A stretch of 8,531 bases of DNA. It comes from an uncultured Acidobacteriota bacterium (GTDB lineage: Bacteria > Acidobacteriota > Terriglobia > Terriglobales > Acidobacteriaceae). The DNA lies in NCBI GenBank assembly GCA_903932385.1, contig CAIZGA010000266.1:1-8531 (forward strand), written 5' to 3'. The notes below the pieces were generated by a model. That model was not told where the DNA came from. It saw nothing but the letters and a program-made list of their open reading frames with translations, and did not search any database. The translations under genes were made by a program, and so were the position numbers. Below, one piece after another: positions 1 through 6,795 of the stretch; the first letter of the stretch is position 1; the number at the start of each line of letters is the position of its first letter.

Positions 1-456
1 AGCAGGAGGTGCATTCTGGACCGTGGGCGGGGCGGAATTATCATCCATCTCTGCAGTCGTCGGCAGATTGTTGGCATCCGGCGGAGTTGCCGGCGTGCCT
101 GCTGCCGGAGCAGCCGCAATGGTCAGATTATTCACCACGCGAGTCACGCCCTGCGCGTGGGCCGTCAGGGTGCCTGCAAGCTGCTTCTGGTTCGCGTCGC
201 GCACCACACCGGTCAGCGTCACAACGCCGTTCACAGTGTTGGTGGTGATGGCCACATTGGCCAAACTCTTTGAGGTTCCCAGAGCCGTCAACACATTGGC
301 GTCGGTTTGGGAGTCCTGGGAACTCTGTGCATTCGCAGGCGCGGCAGGGGCCTGGTCCTGCGCCCTCAATGTTGCTGCGGGGTAGGCAAACAATAAGCCA
401 AGCAGTGCAAGGCATCCTGCTGCGTTTCTGAAACCTGTCATCCGATTTTCTCTCAT
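1..456 (-). CDS. Secreted BON-domain protein (C-terminus outside window)
   Basis: Reading the minus strand from ATG at 456-454 gives 152 codons without a stop up to the left edge, so the C-terminus is missing. Residues 1-32 form a signal peptide: a short basic N-terminus, a hydrophobic core around residues 14-28 and a likely cleavage LRA|QD. Residues about 50-113 fit a BON domain, with the hallmark pattern NGVVTLTGVV (76-85), a conserved late glycine (G103, in AQGVTRVVNNLTI) and alternating hydrophobic residues. The remainder (114-152) is rich in Ala and Pro and looks unstructured. BON domains are small modules thought to bind phospholipid or other envelope surfaces; the exact role here is unknown. 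The start is supported by GGAGAGGG eight bases or so upstream (468-461). A second in-frame ATG at 441 lacks this. The protein is probably periplasmic or envelope-associated. It is divergent from the oxidoreductase gene at 701. Confidence 0.85.
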   Translation of the reverse strand, partial: MRENRMTGFRNAAGCLALLGLLFAYPAATLRAQDQAPAAPANAQSSQDSQTDANVLTALGTSKSLANVAITTNTVNGVVTLTGVVRDANQKQLAGTLTAHAQGVTRVVNNLTIAAAPAAGTPATPPDANNLPTTAEMDDNSAPPTVQNAPPA

Positions 457-460
457 GGGT

Positions 461-468
461 CCCTCTCC
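461..468 (-). promoter_or_regulatory. Ribosome binding site of the BON-domain gene
   Basis: On the minus strand GGAGAGGG precedes the ATG at 456, with 8 bases between the GGAG core and the start codon. This decides the start in favour of ATG 456 over the internal ATG at 441. Confidence 0.6.
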
Positions 469-686
469 AGCCGGCACTTCCGCTTACTGCCAAACCGGTC
501 TGTACATTGGTTTAGACGCAAAAAATCAGAAAAAGTTCTGTTGGATTCTGCCCCTGTTGCTGGTAAAGATTCCCTGTATTTTTTCAGATATCGATGGCAG
601 CATGCGACTTGCATTGCATCCAACGAACATTCGCCGACAACCTGAATGTTAGATGCATTTCTGCCGACCACATACAATCCAGCCTA

Positions 687-693
687 GAGGAGA
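687..693 (+). promoter_or_regulatory. Ribosome binding site of the oxidoreductase gene
   Basis: GAGGAGA lies 7 bases before the ATG at 701. It is the strongest Shine-Dalgarno sequence in the window and rules out the in-frame ATG at 653 as the start, since that would place this site inside the coding region and add 16 residues that do not belong to the MDR fold. Confidence 0.75.
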
Positions 694-700
694 TCCCACA

Positions 701-1663
701 ATGAAGGCCGCTCTTGTCCAATCATTTACAGAAACCCCAAGCTATGGCGAATTTGCGAACCCGGTCGCCGAGGCTGGCGAGCAGTTGGTTCATGTAACGG
801 CTGCCGCGTTGCACCAGATTGTGAAGTCTTTGGCCAATGGCAGCCACTACGGCAGCAGCGGTGATTTGCCGTTTGTTCCCGGCGTGGATGGCGTGGGCAA
901 GCTCGCTGACGGCACGCGCGTTTTCTTCGGTGTTCCCCGTAGCCCCTTTGGTACATTTGCCGAGCTATCGCTGGCTGGCGACGCCATCTGCATCCCGCTG
1001 CCGGAGGGATTGGATGATTCCCTCGCCGCAGGCATAGCCAACCCGGCCATGTCTTCCTGGGTGGCGTTGAAGGCACGCGCAAAGTTTGAACCGGGCAACA
1101 GTGTCGTTATTCTGGGAGCCACCGGCGTCGCAGGGCAGCTAGCCGTACAGATTGCCAAACGTCTCGGTGCCCGCCGCGTTATCACCGCAGGTCGCAATCC
1201 GCAGGCACTGGAGAAGTTGAGGTCTCTCGGCGCAGATGCTGTCATATCGCTCGACATGGAGCGCGAGTCGCTGATCGCCGCCATCCGCAAAGAGTTTGCC
1301 GAGGCCGGCGTAGACATTGTTCTCGATTATTTGTGGGGTGCACCAGCAGAAGCGATGATGGATGCTATTTCCGTCCGCGGCCTGCGCAAAGCATCGGCCC
1401 CGCTGCGCTATGTGCAGATTGGCAGCAGCGCAGGCATGGACATCAAACTGCATGCCGCCGTGCTGCGCAGCTCAGGAGTGGAATTACTAGGTAGCGGTTT
1501 CGGCAGCGCATCCATGCAACAGATTCGCCAGGCCATTGCGGAGTTTTTCGCCACGGCAGTAGCGCAGCCGTATGAATTCAGCATACGCACGGCACCACTC
1601 AGCGAAGTTGGCACATTGTGGAACTCACCAGAAAAAGGCGTGAGATTGGTTTTTAATCCATAA
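701..1663 (+). CDS. Quinone oxidoreductase-like MDR-superfamily enzyme (zinc-independent)
   Basis: The 320-residue protein has the two-domain medium-chain dehydrogenase/reductase fold. The N-terminal GroES-like half spans about 1-125 and includes LPFVPGVDGVGKL (56-68), the place where zinc alcohol dehydrogenases carry GHE and zinc ligands. Neither is present here, so it should not use catalytic zinc. The Rossmann half starts near 130, with VILGATGVAGQLAVQIAKRLGA (136-157) as the nucleotide-binding loop and helix, then an AGRNPQALEKLRSLGAD stretch (163-179). An R/K-containing loop after beta-2 (AGRN) suggests NADP(H) over NAD(H), an inference. The family reduces quinones or enones, or acts on other small carbonyl compounds; the substrate cannot be read from sequence. 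The length is normal for the quinone oxidoreductase group. It stands alone, with a strong ribosome binding site, and its stop is 3 bases from the stop of the convergent pgi. I saw no convincing promoter in the 244-base gap upstream (457-700). Confidence 0.9.
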   Translation: MKAALVQSFTETPSYGEFANPVAEAGEQLVHVTAAALHQIVKSLANGSHYGSSGDLPFVPGVDGVGKLADGTRVFFGVPRSPFGTFAELSLAGDAICIPLPEGLDDSLAAGIANPAMSSWVALKARAKFEPGNSVVILGATGVAGQLAVQIAKRLGARRVITAGRNPQALEKLRSLGADAVISLDMERESLIAAIRKEFAEAGVDIVLDYLWGAPAEAMMDAISVRGLRKASAPLRYVQIGSSAGMDIKLHAAVLRSSGVELLGSGFGSASMQQIRQAIAEFFATAVAQPYEFSIRTAPLSEVGTLWNSPEKGVRLVFNP

Positions 1664-1666
1664 GTA

Positions 1667-3388
1667 CTAAACCAGCGCGGCAGTAATTGCCTGCGTCAGC
1701 GTCTTCAAGCCTGCCGCCACATCCGCGCCCAGATGCACGCGCAGAGCACGCCGCTTGCGTTGCTGCAGTACGGCCAAATCGCCAGCCGCCTGTGCATCAG
1801 TCACAATGCCGAACGTATATTTCGCACCCGGAATCGCAACATCGCTCGCGTGGTCGGAAGTAATCTGCAGAAAGACACCGGTGTTCGGGCCGCCTTTATA
1901 GTCCTGCCCGGTGGAGTGCAAAAAACGGGGGCCAAATCCCAGACACGTCGCCACCTTTTTCGCGTCGCGCACGGCCATACGGAAGCTCTGGATGGCCGCC
2001 TCGTGTTCCGGCGTCATTTCGAGATACGCCAACGCGGCAAAATAATCCCCGGCATGAATCTGTGCGATGTGGTTTTTGATCACCGCAAACGGGCTGGGGA
2101 TTCCGCCACCACCGCCGCGCGGTGCCACCAGTGCGGCGTATTCTTCATCCGCAAAAATCTTCAACCCATCGCCTTCGGCAATCGGAGTCGACCCTGCCAG
2201 CTTGCCGGTTTTTTCATACTCGTCGGTCAACTGGCGAGTTACCACTTTGCTAGCCTCTACATCGGGCTGGTTAAATGTGTTGATGCCGATGACCGAACCG
2301 GCCACTGCCGTCGCAATCTCCCAGAGGAAAAACTGCCCGGGCAATTCGTAGACGTCATCTATCTCAATCTTCACCACCGGCTGCCCGGCGGCTTCCAGTG
2401 CAGCAACACCGGCGTCGAGCGGTGCATTGCTGCCGCTCTTCAACCGCACCACGGCAAAGACGCGGTCACTGCCGTAATAGTCGGGCGATGCCAGCGTCTC
2501 GCGGTCCACCGGCGTAATTCCCTTGCCCAGCTTGCCTGTCGATTCCGCAATCAGCTGTTCCATCCACGCGCCTAGATCATAAATCTCTGGCGAGGTGAGG
2601 ATGGTGATTTTGTCACGGCCACTGTTGTGCGCCGTGCCCAGCAACAATCCCAGATGTGCAGCAGCATTTCCCTTCGCATCAACGTTCTTCGCCGCGTCCA
2701 CGGCTTTGCGGGCCTCATTCAGGAAGCGCGGGATATCCAGACCAATCACCGTTGCCGGCACGATGCCGAAATTTGACAACGCTGAAAAACGCCCTCCGAT
2801 GGTTGGGTCGCCGTAGAAAATTTTGCGGAAGCCATCGGCCTTCGCCACCTGCTCCATCTTGGAGCCGGGATCAGTGATGGCAATAAAGTGGCTACCCGCT
2901 TTCTCTGCGCCCACGGCCTGCTGCATCCTCGAAAAGAAATACTGCTTCAAAATGTTCGGTTCCAGCGTGCTGCCCGACTTGCTGGCAACAATAACCACAG
3001 CCTTGCTCAAATCTACGGCACGGTCGGCGGCTGCCACTTGCGCCGGATTGGTCGAGTCCACAATGTGCAGCGAGGGATATCCCGCCTGATGGCCAAAGGT
3101 CACCGACAGCACTTCCGGGCAAAGACTCGATCCGCCCATACCCAGCAATAACGCCTGCTTGAATCCTGCGGATTTAATATCCGCCGCCAACTCGGCAAAT
3201 AGCGCCAACTGCTCCTGCTGACGCTCCACAATATCCAGCCAACCCAGCCAACTTGCCTCATCTGTGCCCGTCCACAGGGTTGCGTCCTTGCGCCAAAGCC
3301 GGTCAATACGACCTTCAGCGTTCCACTGGTTGATGGCGGATTCCACCTTGCTGGAGAGGGATTCGGGGAGTGAGAAATGAATGTTCAT
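1667..3388 (-). CDS. pgi: Glucose-6-phosphate isomerase, the Pgi half of transaldolase/Pgi fusions as a stand-alone protein
   Basis: This 573-residue cytoplasmic enzyme should interconvert glucose-6-phosphate and fructose-6-phosphate. Two SIS sugar-phosphate domains are visible: LLGMGGSSLCPEV (81-93) and ASKSGSTLEPN (135-145) form the first phosphate site, GGRFSALSNFG (198-208) is the Pgi signature, AESTGKLGKG (281-290) carries the likely catalytic glutamate E282, and NQPDVEASK (373-381) follows. The C-terminus has GFGPRFLHSTGQDYKGGPNTG (about 484-504), typical of the Pgi part of bifunctional transaldolase/Pgi proteins, with K498 a candidate for the catalytic lysine. A glycine-rich linker (425-429) precedes the last domain. 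The usual N-terminal transaldolase part is absent: a TGA lies in frame 21 bases before ATG 3388, and the DNA beyond is the divergent regulator. No good ribosome binding site precedes the start. A weak promoter-like pair, ATCTCA (3452-3447) and GATATT (3429-3424), 17 bases apart, lies upstream. Confidence 0.92.
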   Translation of the reverse strand: MNIHFSLPESLSSKVESAINQWNAEGRIDRLWRKDATLWTGTDEASWLGWLDIVERQQEQLALFAELAADIKSAGFKQALLLGMGGSSLCPEVLSVTFGHQAGYPSLHIVDSTNPAQVAAADRAVDLSKAVVIVASKSGSTLEPNILKQYFFSRMQQAVGAEKAGSHFIAITDPGSKMEQVAKADGFRKIFYGDPTIGGRFSALSNFGIVPATVIGLDIPRFLNEARKAVDAAKNVDAKGNAAAHLGLLLGTAHNSGRDKITILTSPEIYDLGAWMEQLIAESTGKLGKGITPVDRETLASPDYYGSDRVFAVVRLKSGSNAPLDAGVAALEAAGQPVVKIEIDDVYELPGQFFLWEIATAVAGSVIGINTFNQPDVEASKVVTRQLTDEYEKTGKLAGSTPIAEGDGLKIFADEEYAALVAPRGGGGGIPSPFAVIKNHIAQIHAGDYFAALAYLEMTPEHEAAIQSFRMAVRDAKKVATCLGFGPRFLHSTGQDYKGGPNTGVFLQITSDHASDVAIPGAKYTFGIVTDAQAAGDLAVLQQRKRRALRVHLGADVAAGLKTLTQAITAALV

Positions 3389-3421
3389 AGCAGCGACATT
3401 GTCTCACGACTAATCGGGCCT

Positions 3422-3468
3422 CGAATATCCTGTTCGCTATTCGGCCTGAGATATCCTACAATCGAACA
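3422..3468. promoter_or_regulatory. Candidate operator repeats between pgi and the IclR gene
   Basis: Three sets of short repeats crowd into 47 bases. CGAATA (3422-3427) is inverted as TATTCG (3438-3443). TGTTCG (3431-3436) is inverted as CGAACA (3463-3468). ATATCCT occurs twice in direct orientation (3425-3431 and 3451-3457), 26 bases apart. IclR regulators of the PcaU type bind a palindrome plus a direct repeat in the gap next to their own gene, so this is a reasonable autoregulatory operator. Each repeat is only 6-7 bases long, so chance cannot be excluded. Confidence 0.35.
3433..3462 (+). promoter_or_regulatory. Candidate promoter of the IclR gene
   Basis: TACAAT at 3457-3462 matches five of six bases of the -10 consensus. 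The -35 position 18 bases upstream (TTCGCT, 3433-3438) is poor, so the promoter may need an activator. Transcription would begin near 3469, which gives a leader of about 117 bases to the ATG at 3586. The -10 box lies inside the repeat cluster described for this gap. Confidence 0.35.
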
Positions 3469-3574
3469 GTGAATGTACCGCCTGCAATCCGGTCCAGTGA
3501 CGTATCCGCTGCCCGTACAGGCGTCAGGAAGCAGAAATCCAGCACAACAGGAACCGCTCCCACCGGCGCCACGC

Positions 3575-3578
3575 AAGG
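3575..3578 (+). promoter_or_regulatory. Ribosome binding site that favours the ATG at 3586
   Basis: AAGG sits 7 bases before the ATG at 3586, whereas nothing resembling a Shine-Dalgarno site precedes the in-frame GTG at 3469. This supports the shorter regulator. Confidence 0.45.
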
Positions 3579-3585
3579 TAGCACT

Positions 3586-4464
3586 ATGCCCGTCTCCACC
3601 TCTGGCACTCGCAAGTCATCCACGGCCACGCCGGTGGATGCACCCATAGTTCCCCGCAAAAAAGCAGCCGTCCTCGAAAAGTTTTCCGTCTACAGTGAGG
3701 ACCACACCGGCGATCCCAACTTTATGACCTCGCTCTCGCGTGGGCTGATGGTGATTGAAGCCTTCACCGCGCAGATGCCGCAGATGACCATCTCGCAGGT
3801 CAGCCAGCGCACCGGGCTTTCACGCGCTGCAGTGCGTCGCTGCCTGTACACACTCAGCAAGCTGGGGTTTGTCGGCTGTGATGACGGCCAGCGATTTACG
3901 TTGCGCGCCCGCATCCTCTCGCTCAGCCACGCCTTCACCCGCTCCAGCACTTTGGCCCACGCCGCACAGCCGCTGCTGGACCGCCTGAGCCACAAGCTGA
4001 ACGAGTCCTGCTCGGTCGCGACCTTTGAAGGCGATGAGATCGTCTACATCGCCCGCGCCAGTGTTGCCCGCATCATGGCCGTCGACTTGACCGTCGGCAG
4101 CCGCCTGCCCGCCTTCTGCACTTCGATGGGCCGCGTAATGTTGGCGCACAAGCCCACCGCCGAATTGGAATCATATCTTTCCCGCGTCAAACTGCACCGC
4201 TATACGCCGCGCACCATCAACAGCGTGGAAAAGCTGCGTCAAGTATTGAAGAATGTTGAACGCTACGGCTATGCCCTGGTGGACCAGGAACTGGAAATCG
4301 GCCTGCGTTCATTGGCAGTTCCAGTGCGTTCGCCCAGTGGCAAGGTCATCGCCTCCATCAACGTCGGCGCGCAGGCGCAGCGAATGCCCATCCCCGATTT
4401 GCAGACACGCTATCTGCAGCATCTGATGGAAGCCTCGCAGGAACTCACCATGATGCTGCGTTAG
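3586..4464 (+). CDS. IclR-family transcriptional regulator, PcaR/PcaU/PobR type
   Basis: The 292-residue protein has a disordered Ser/Thr/Pro/Lys-rich tail (1-42), then GDPNFMTSLSRGLMVIEAF (42-60), a phrase characteristic of PcaR/PcaU/PobR proteins. A winged helix-turn-helix follows (about 46-105), with TISQVSQRTGLSRAAVRRCL (68-87) as the DNA-reading part. The ligand-binding domain covers about 120-290 and includes RLPAFCTSMGRVMLA (173-187) and the IclR signature around DQELEIGLRSLAVPV (233-247). Relatives control the beta-ketoadipate (aromatic acid) pathway, often as activators. The neighbour here is altronate dehydratase, so it may answer to a sugar acid instead; that is inference. ATG 3586 is preferred because AAGG lies 7 bases upstream and the resulting N-terminal tail has the length usual in PcaR. 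A GTG at 3469 in the same frame would add 39 low-complexity residues, but it falls at the predicted transcription start. Confidence 0.88.
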   Translation: MPVSTSGTRKSSTATPVDAPIVPRKKAAVLEKFSVYSEDHTGDPNFMTSLSRGLMVIEAFTAQMPQMTISQVSQRTGLSRAAVRRCLYTLSKLGFVGCDDGQRFTLRARILSLSHAFTRSSTLAHAAQPLLDRLSHKLNESCSVATFEGDEIVYIARASVARIMAVDLTVGSRLPAFCTSMGRVMLAHKPTAELESYLSRVKLHRYTPRTINSVEKLRQVLKNVERYGYALVDQELEIGLRSLAVPVRSPSGKVIASINVGAQAQRMPIPDLQTRYLQHLMEASQELTMMLR

Positions 4465-4469
4465 TCAAC

Positions 4470-4486
4470 GTGTCTCCGCACGACAC
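4470..4486. promoter_or_regulatory. Short palindrome upstream of uxaA, possible operator
   Basis: GTGTC and GACAC form a perfect 5-base inverted repeat with a 7-base centre, 5 bases after the regulator stop and about 100 bases before the likely uxaA start. A hairpin this short without a following T run is unlikely to be a terminator. Its position suits a regulator site for uxaA, but the arms are short and it could be chance. Confidence 0.25.
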
Positions 4487-4582
4487 AGGCTGCAGATTTG
4501 TTACGCTTTAAATCCAGTGCTCAGGCAGCCGCTGTTGTGGAAACTTCTGCACAACGCAGCCAGCCGGAAATGGAATCCCACC

Positions 4583-6235
4583 GTGACGCGTAATCGCATC
4601 GTCAAGCTTGACCCGCGCGACAACCTCATCGTTGCGCTTACCGATCTCGCCGCCCATGAAACTCTGGAATACAACGGCAAGCGTTACACCACCGCCGAAG
4701 CCATTCCCGCAAAACAGAAATTCACTGAGCAGGCACTGGCTGTCGGCGACTCGGCCATCATGTACGGAACCATTGTGGGCAGCGCGCGGCAACCCATTGC
4801 CCAGGGCGGCCTGATTGCCACCCGCAATCTGCAACACCATACTTCAGAATTCGGCAGCCGCACCAGCGACTACCAATGGACTGCACCCGATGTTTCGCGC
4901 TGGAAGAATTCCACTTTTCTCGGACATCATCGCGCCAACGGCCACGTTGGCACGCGCAACGTGTGGGTTGTCGTGCCGCTGGTCTTCTGCGAGAACCGCA
5001 ACGTGGCCACACTGCGCGAGGCCTTCGAGGAAGAACTCGGCTATGCGCAGCCAAAACTCTATCGCAAACTCGTGCGTCAGTTGATTGACCAGCACCAACG
5101 TGGTGTAGAAATTGCCGCACCGCATCTGGTCGAAATTGAATCCGCACGCCGTGAACTCTCTGCACAGCGCATCTTTCCCAACGTGGACGGCATCCGTTTT
5201 CTGCAGCACGAAGGCGGCTGCGGCGGCACTCGGCAGGATGCGGCCGCACTCTGCGCCCTCATTGCCGATTACATTCACCACCCCAATGTTGCCGGTGCCA
5301 CCGTACTTTCACTCGGCTGCCAGCACGCTGAAGTTCGTATGCTGCAAGCTGCGTTGAATCATCTGGATCCCAACCACAGCAAGCCGGTGCTGTTTTTTGA
5401 TCAGCAGCAAAGCGGCCGCGAAAGTACGCTGCTATCGAATGCAATTGAAGCCACATTCAAAGGCCTGGTCGCTGCGAATCAATCCATTCGCAAGCCGGCA
5501 CCGCTGCATCATCTCGCTGTAGGCCTAAAGTGCGGCGGCTCAGATGGCTTCTCCGGCATCAGCGCCAACCCAGCCATCGGCTACGCGTCGGACCTGCTGG
5601 TCACGCTTGGCGGCACTACACTGCTTTCTGAATTCCCCGAACTTTGCGGTGCCGAGCAGGAAATCATCGATCGCTGCAGCAATGACGAACTCGCCGGCCG
5701 CTTCCAGAAACTGATGCATGAATACAGTGAGCGCGCCCGTTCTGTCGGTTCCGGATTCGACATGAATCCCTCCCCCGGTAACATTGCTGACGGACTCATC
5801 ACCGATGCCATCAAGTCCTGCGGTGCCGCACGCAAAAGCGGCACGGCCCCCATCAGCGATGTGCTTGACTTCACCGAATACATCCACACGCCCGGCCTGA
5901 ACCTGCTCTGCACGCCCGGTAATGATGTGGAGTGTGTCACCGCGCAATGCGGTTCAGGAGCGAACGTGGTGCTGTTCACCACCGGCCTCGGCACGCCCAC
6001 CGGCAATCCCATTACGCCGGTCATCAAGCTGGCGACGAATTCATCGCTCGCTGCGCGCATGCCAGACATCATCGACATAGACACCGGCAGCATTGTCAGT
6101 GGTGAATCTACGATTGAGGCAATGGGAGAAAAAGTTCTCGAGTTGGTCGTCGAAGTCGCCAGTGGCAAACCCACCTGCGCGGAACTCCTTGGCCAGAACG
6201 ACTTTATTCCGTGGAAGCGCGGTGTCTCGCTGTAA
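4583..6235 (+). CDS. uxaA: Altronate dehydratase (UxaA family)
   Basis: UxaA removes water from D-altronate to give 2-keto-3-deoxy-D-gluconate in the galacturonate (pectin) route, using a divalent metal such as iron. The 550-residue protein begins with a SAF domain (about 5-85; KLDPRDNLIVALTDL at 8-22). The dehydratase part starts at FLGHHRANGHVGTRN (112-126). Conserved Cys/His motifs follow: LQHEGGCGGTRQD (207-219), LSLGCQHAEV (242-251), GLKCGGSDGFSGISANP (314-330) and GGTTLLSEFPE (343-353). NPSPGN (395-400), HTPGLNLLCTPGND (435-448) and LFTTGLGTPTGNP (464-476) complete the core. The ending WKRGVSL resembles the FKSGVTL end of E. coli UxaA, which favours altronate over galactarate (GarD). 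GTG 4583 is chosen because the family starts just before this point and GGAA lies nearby; a GTG at 4517 would add 22 unlikely residues. The gene is 118 bases downstream of the IclR gene on the same strand. Confidence 0.9.
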   Translation: MTRNRIVKLDPRDNLIVALTDLAAHETLEYNGKRYTTAEAIPAKQKFTEQALAVGDSAIMYGTIVGSARQPIAQGGLIATRNLQHHTSEFGSRTSDYQWTAPDVSRWKNSTFLGHHRANGHVGTRNVWVVVPLVFCENRNVATLREAFEEELGYAQPKLYRKLVRQLIDQHQRGVEIAAPHLVEIESARRELSAQRIFPNVDGIRFLQHEGGCGGTRQDAAALCALIADYIHHPNVAGATVLSLGCQHAEVRMLQAALNHLDPNHSKPVLFFDQQQSGRESTLLSNAIEATFKGLVAANQSIRKPAPLHHLAVGLKCGGSDGFSGISANPAIGYASDLLVTLGGTTLLSEFPELCGAEQEIIDRCSNDELAGRFQKLMHEYSERARSVGSGFDMNPSPGNIADGLITDAIKSCGAARKSGTAPISDVLDFTEYIHTPGLNLLCTPGNDVECVTAQCGSGANVVLFTTGLGTPTGNPITPVIKLATNSSLAARMPDIIDIDTGSIVSGESTIEAMGEKVLELVVEVASGKPTCAELLGQNDFIPWKRGVSL

Positions 6236-6298
6236 ACACCATAAGAATTATTTCTGCTTTGAAACTTCACCAAGCCGTTCGCAATACACTGCAGCAGT

Positions 6299-6784
6299 AT
6301 GAAAATATTTCTGATAAAACAACATCGCGTTTTTCTCATCGCATTGCTTGCCCTGCTGCCTGGGTTTTCACTCCTGCATGCTCAGTCGCATCCCGATTTC
6401 ACCGGCACATGGAAGCTGAGCAATGTACGCAGCCAACCCAATCACACTGGCGATACGACTCTGCACATTGTGCATAAAGACCCGGCATTGGTCATTGAAA
6501 CAACCATCGTCCGCGGTTCAAAAATCGATCACGCCATACAGCACTATACGACCGATGGCCACGTCTCCGTCTCCACCGGCACTGATGGCGATGAGTTTCA
6601 CACTTCGATTGCGTGGAGCGGACAAGCCCTGCAATTTTCCATTGAAGAGCACGAGGATGGCCGTATCATTCTCTCCAAAGAAACGTGGTCTTTGATTGAA
6701 AATGGAAATACACTCATGCGCGTTCGTGCACACATCGATGGCAGTCAAAAACAAACGCTGATCTATTTGCGACAGCCGCAGTAG
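6299..6784 (+). CDS. Small secreted protein, lipocalin-like, function unknown
   Basis: This 161-residue protein has a signal peptide with basic residues at K2, K7 and R10, a hydrophobic core (11-26) and a likely cut after LHA (A28|Q29), so it should be exported. The mature part opens with HPDFTGTWKLSNVRS (31-45); G-T-W near the start of a chain rich in short alternating polar and hydrophobic strands suggests a lipocalin-like beta barrel. Similar secreted 'F-x-G-T-W-K-L' proteins are common in acidobacteria, from memory and not checked. There are no cysteines and no catalytic motif that I recognise. No clear ribosome binding site precedes the ATG. It starts 63 bases after uxaA on the same strand and could be read through from it, but nothing in the protein points to uronate metabolism. 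Its stop is 11 bases from that of the convergent permease gene. Confidence 0.75.
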   Translation: MKIFLIKQHRVFLIALLALLPGFSLLHAQSHPDFTGTWKLSNVRSQPNHTGDTTLHIVHKDPALVIETTIVRGSKIDHAIQHYTTDGHVSVSTGTDGDEFHTSIAWSGQALQFSIEEHEDGRIILSKETWSLIENGNTLMRVRAHIDGSQKQTLIYLRQPQ

Positions 6785-6795
6785 CTCTGCCTCGA

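Noticed and set aside
455..652. A possible 65-codon small protein on plus in the BON/oxidoreductase gap
   Set aside because: It has no ribosome site, its start overlaps the BON gene start on the other strand, and the product has no signal peptide or recognisable pattern. The rest of this gap shows only scattered AT-rich tracts and no convincing promoter.
847..1317. A 156-codon open frame on minus inside the oxidoreductase gene
   Set aside because: It is antisense to the conserved Rossmann region and has no motif or ribosome site.
2100..2120. Repetitive CCGCCACCACCGCCG stretch in pgi as a repeat element
   Set aside because: It simply encodes the glycine-rich linker (residues 425-429) of Pgi between domains and keeps the frame.
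1733..2575. A 280-codon open frame on plus inside pgi
   Set aside because: It is antisense to a complete, well-conserved Pgi and its product is rich in Arg, His and Cys with no recognisable motif, as expected for a shadow frame in GC-rich DNA.
4470..4500. Terminator after the IclR gene
   Set aside because: The only hairpin has a 5-base stem and no T run follows, so intrinsic termination is unlikely.
6259..6288. Promoter-like TTGAAA (6259-6264) and AATACA (6283-6288) before the secreted-protein gene
   Set aside because: The -10 match is only three of six, and transcription would start within about 5 bases of the ATG.
5581..6339. A 252-codon open frame on minus across the uxaA 3' end
   Set aside because: It lies opposite conserved UxaA motifs and encodes no recognisable domain.
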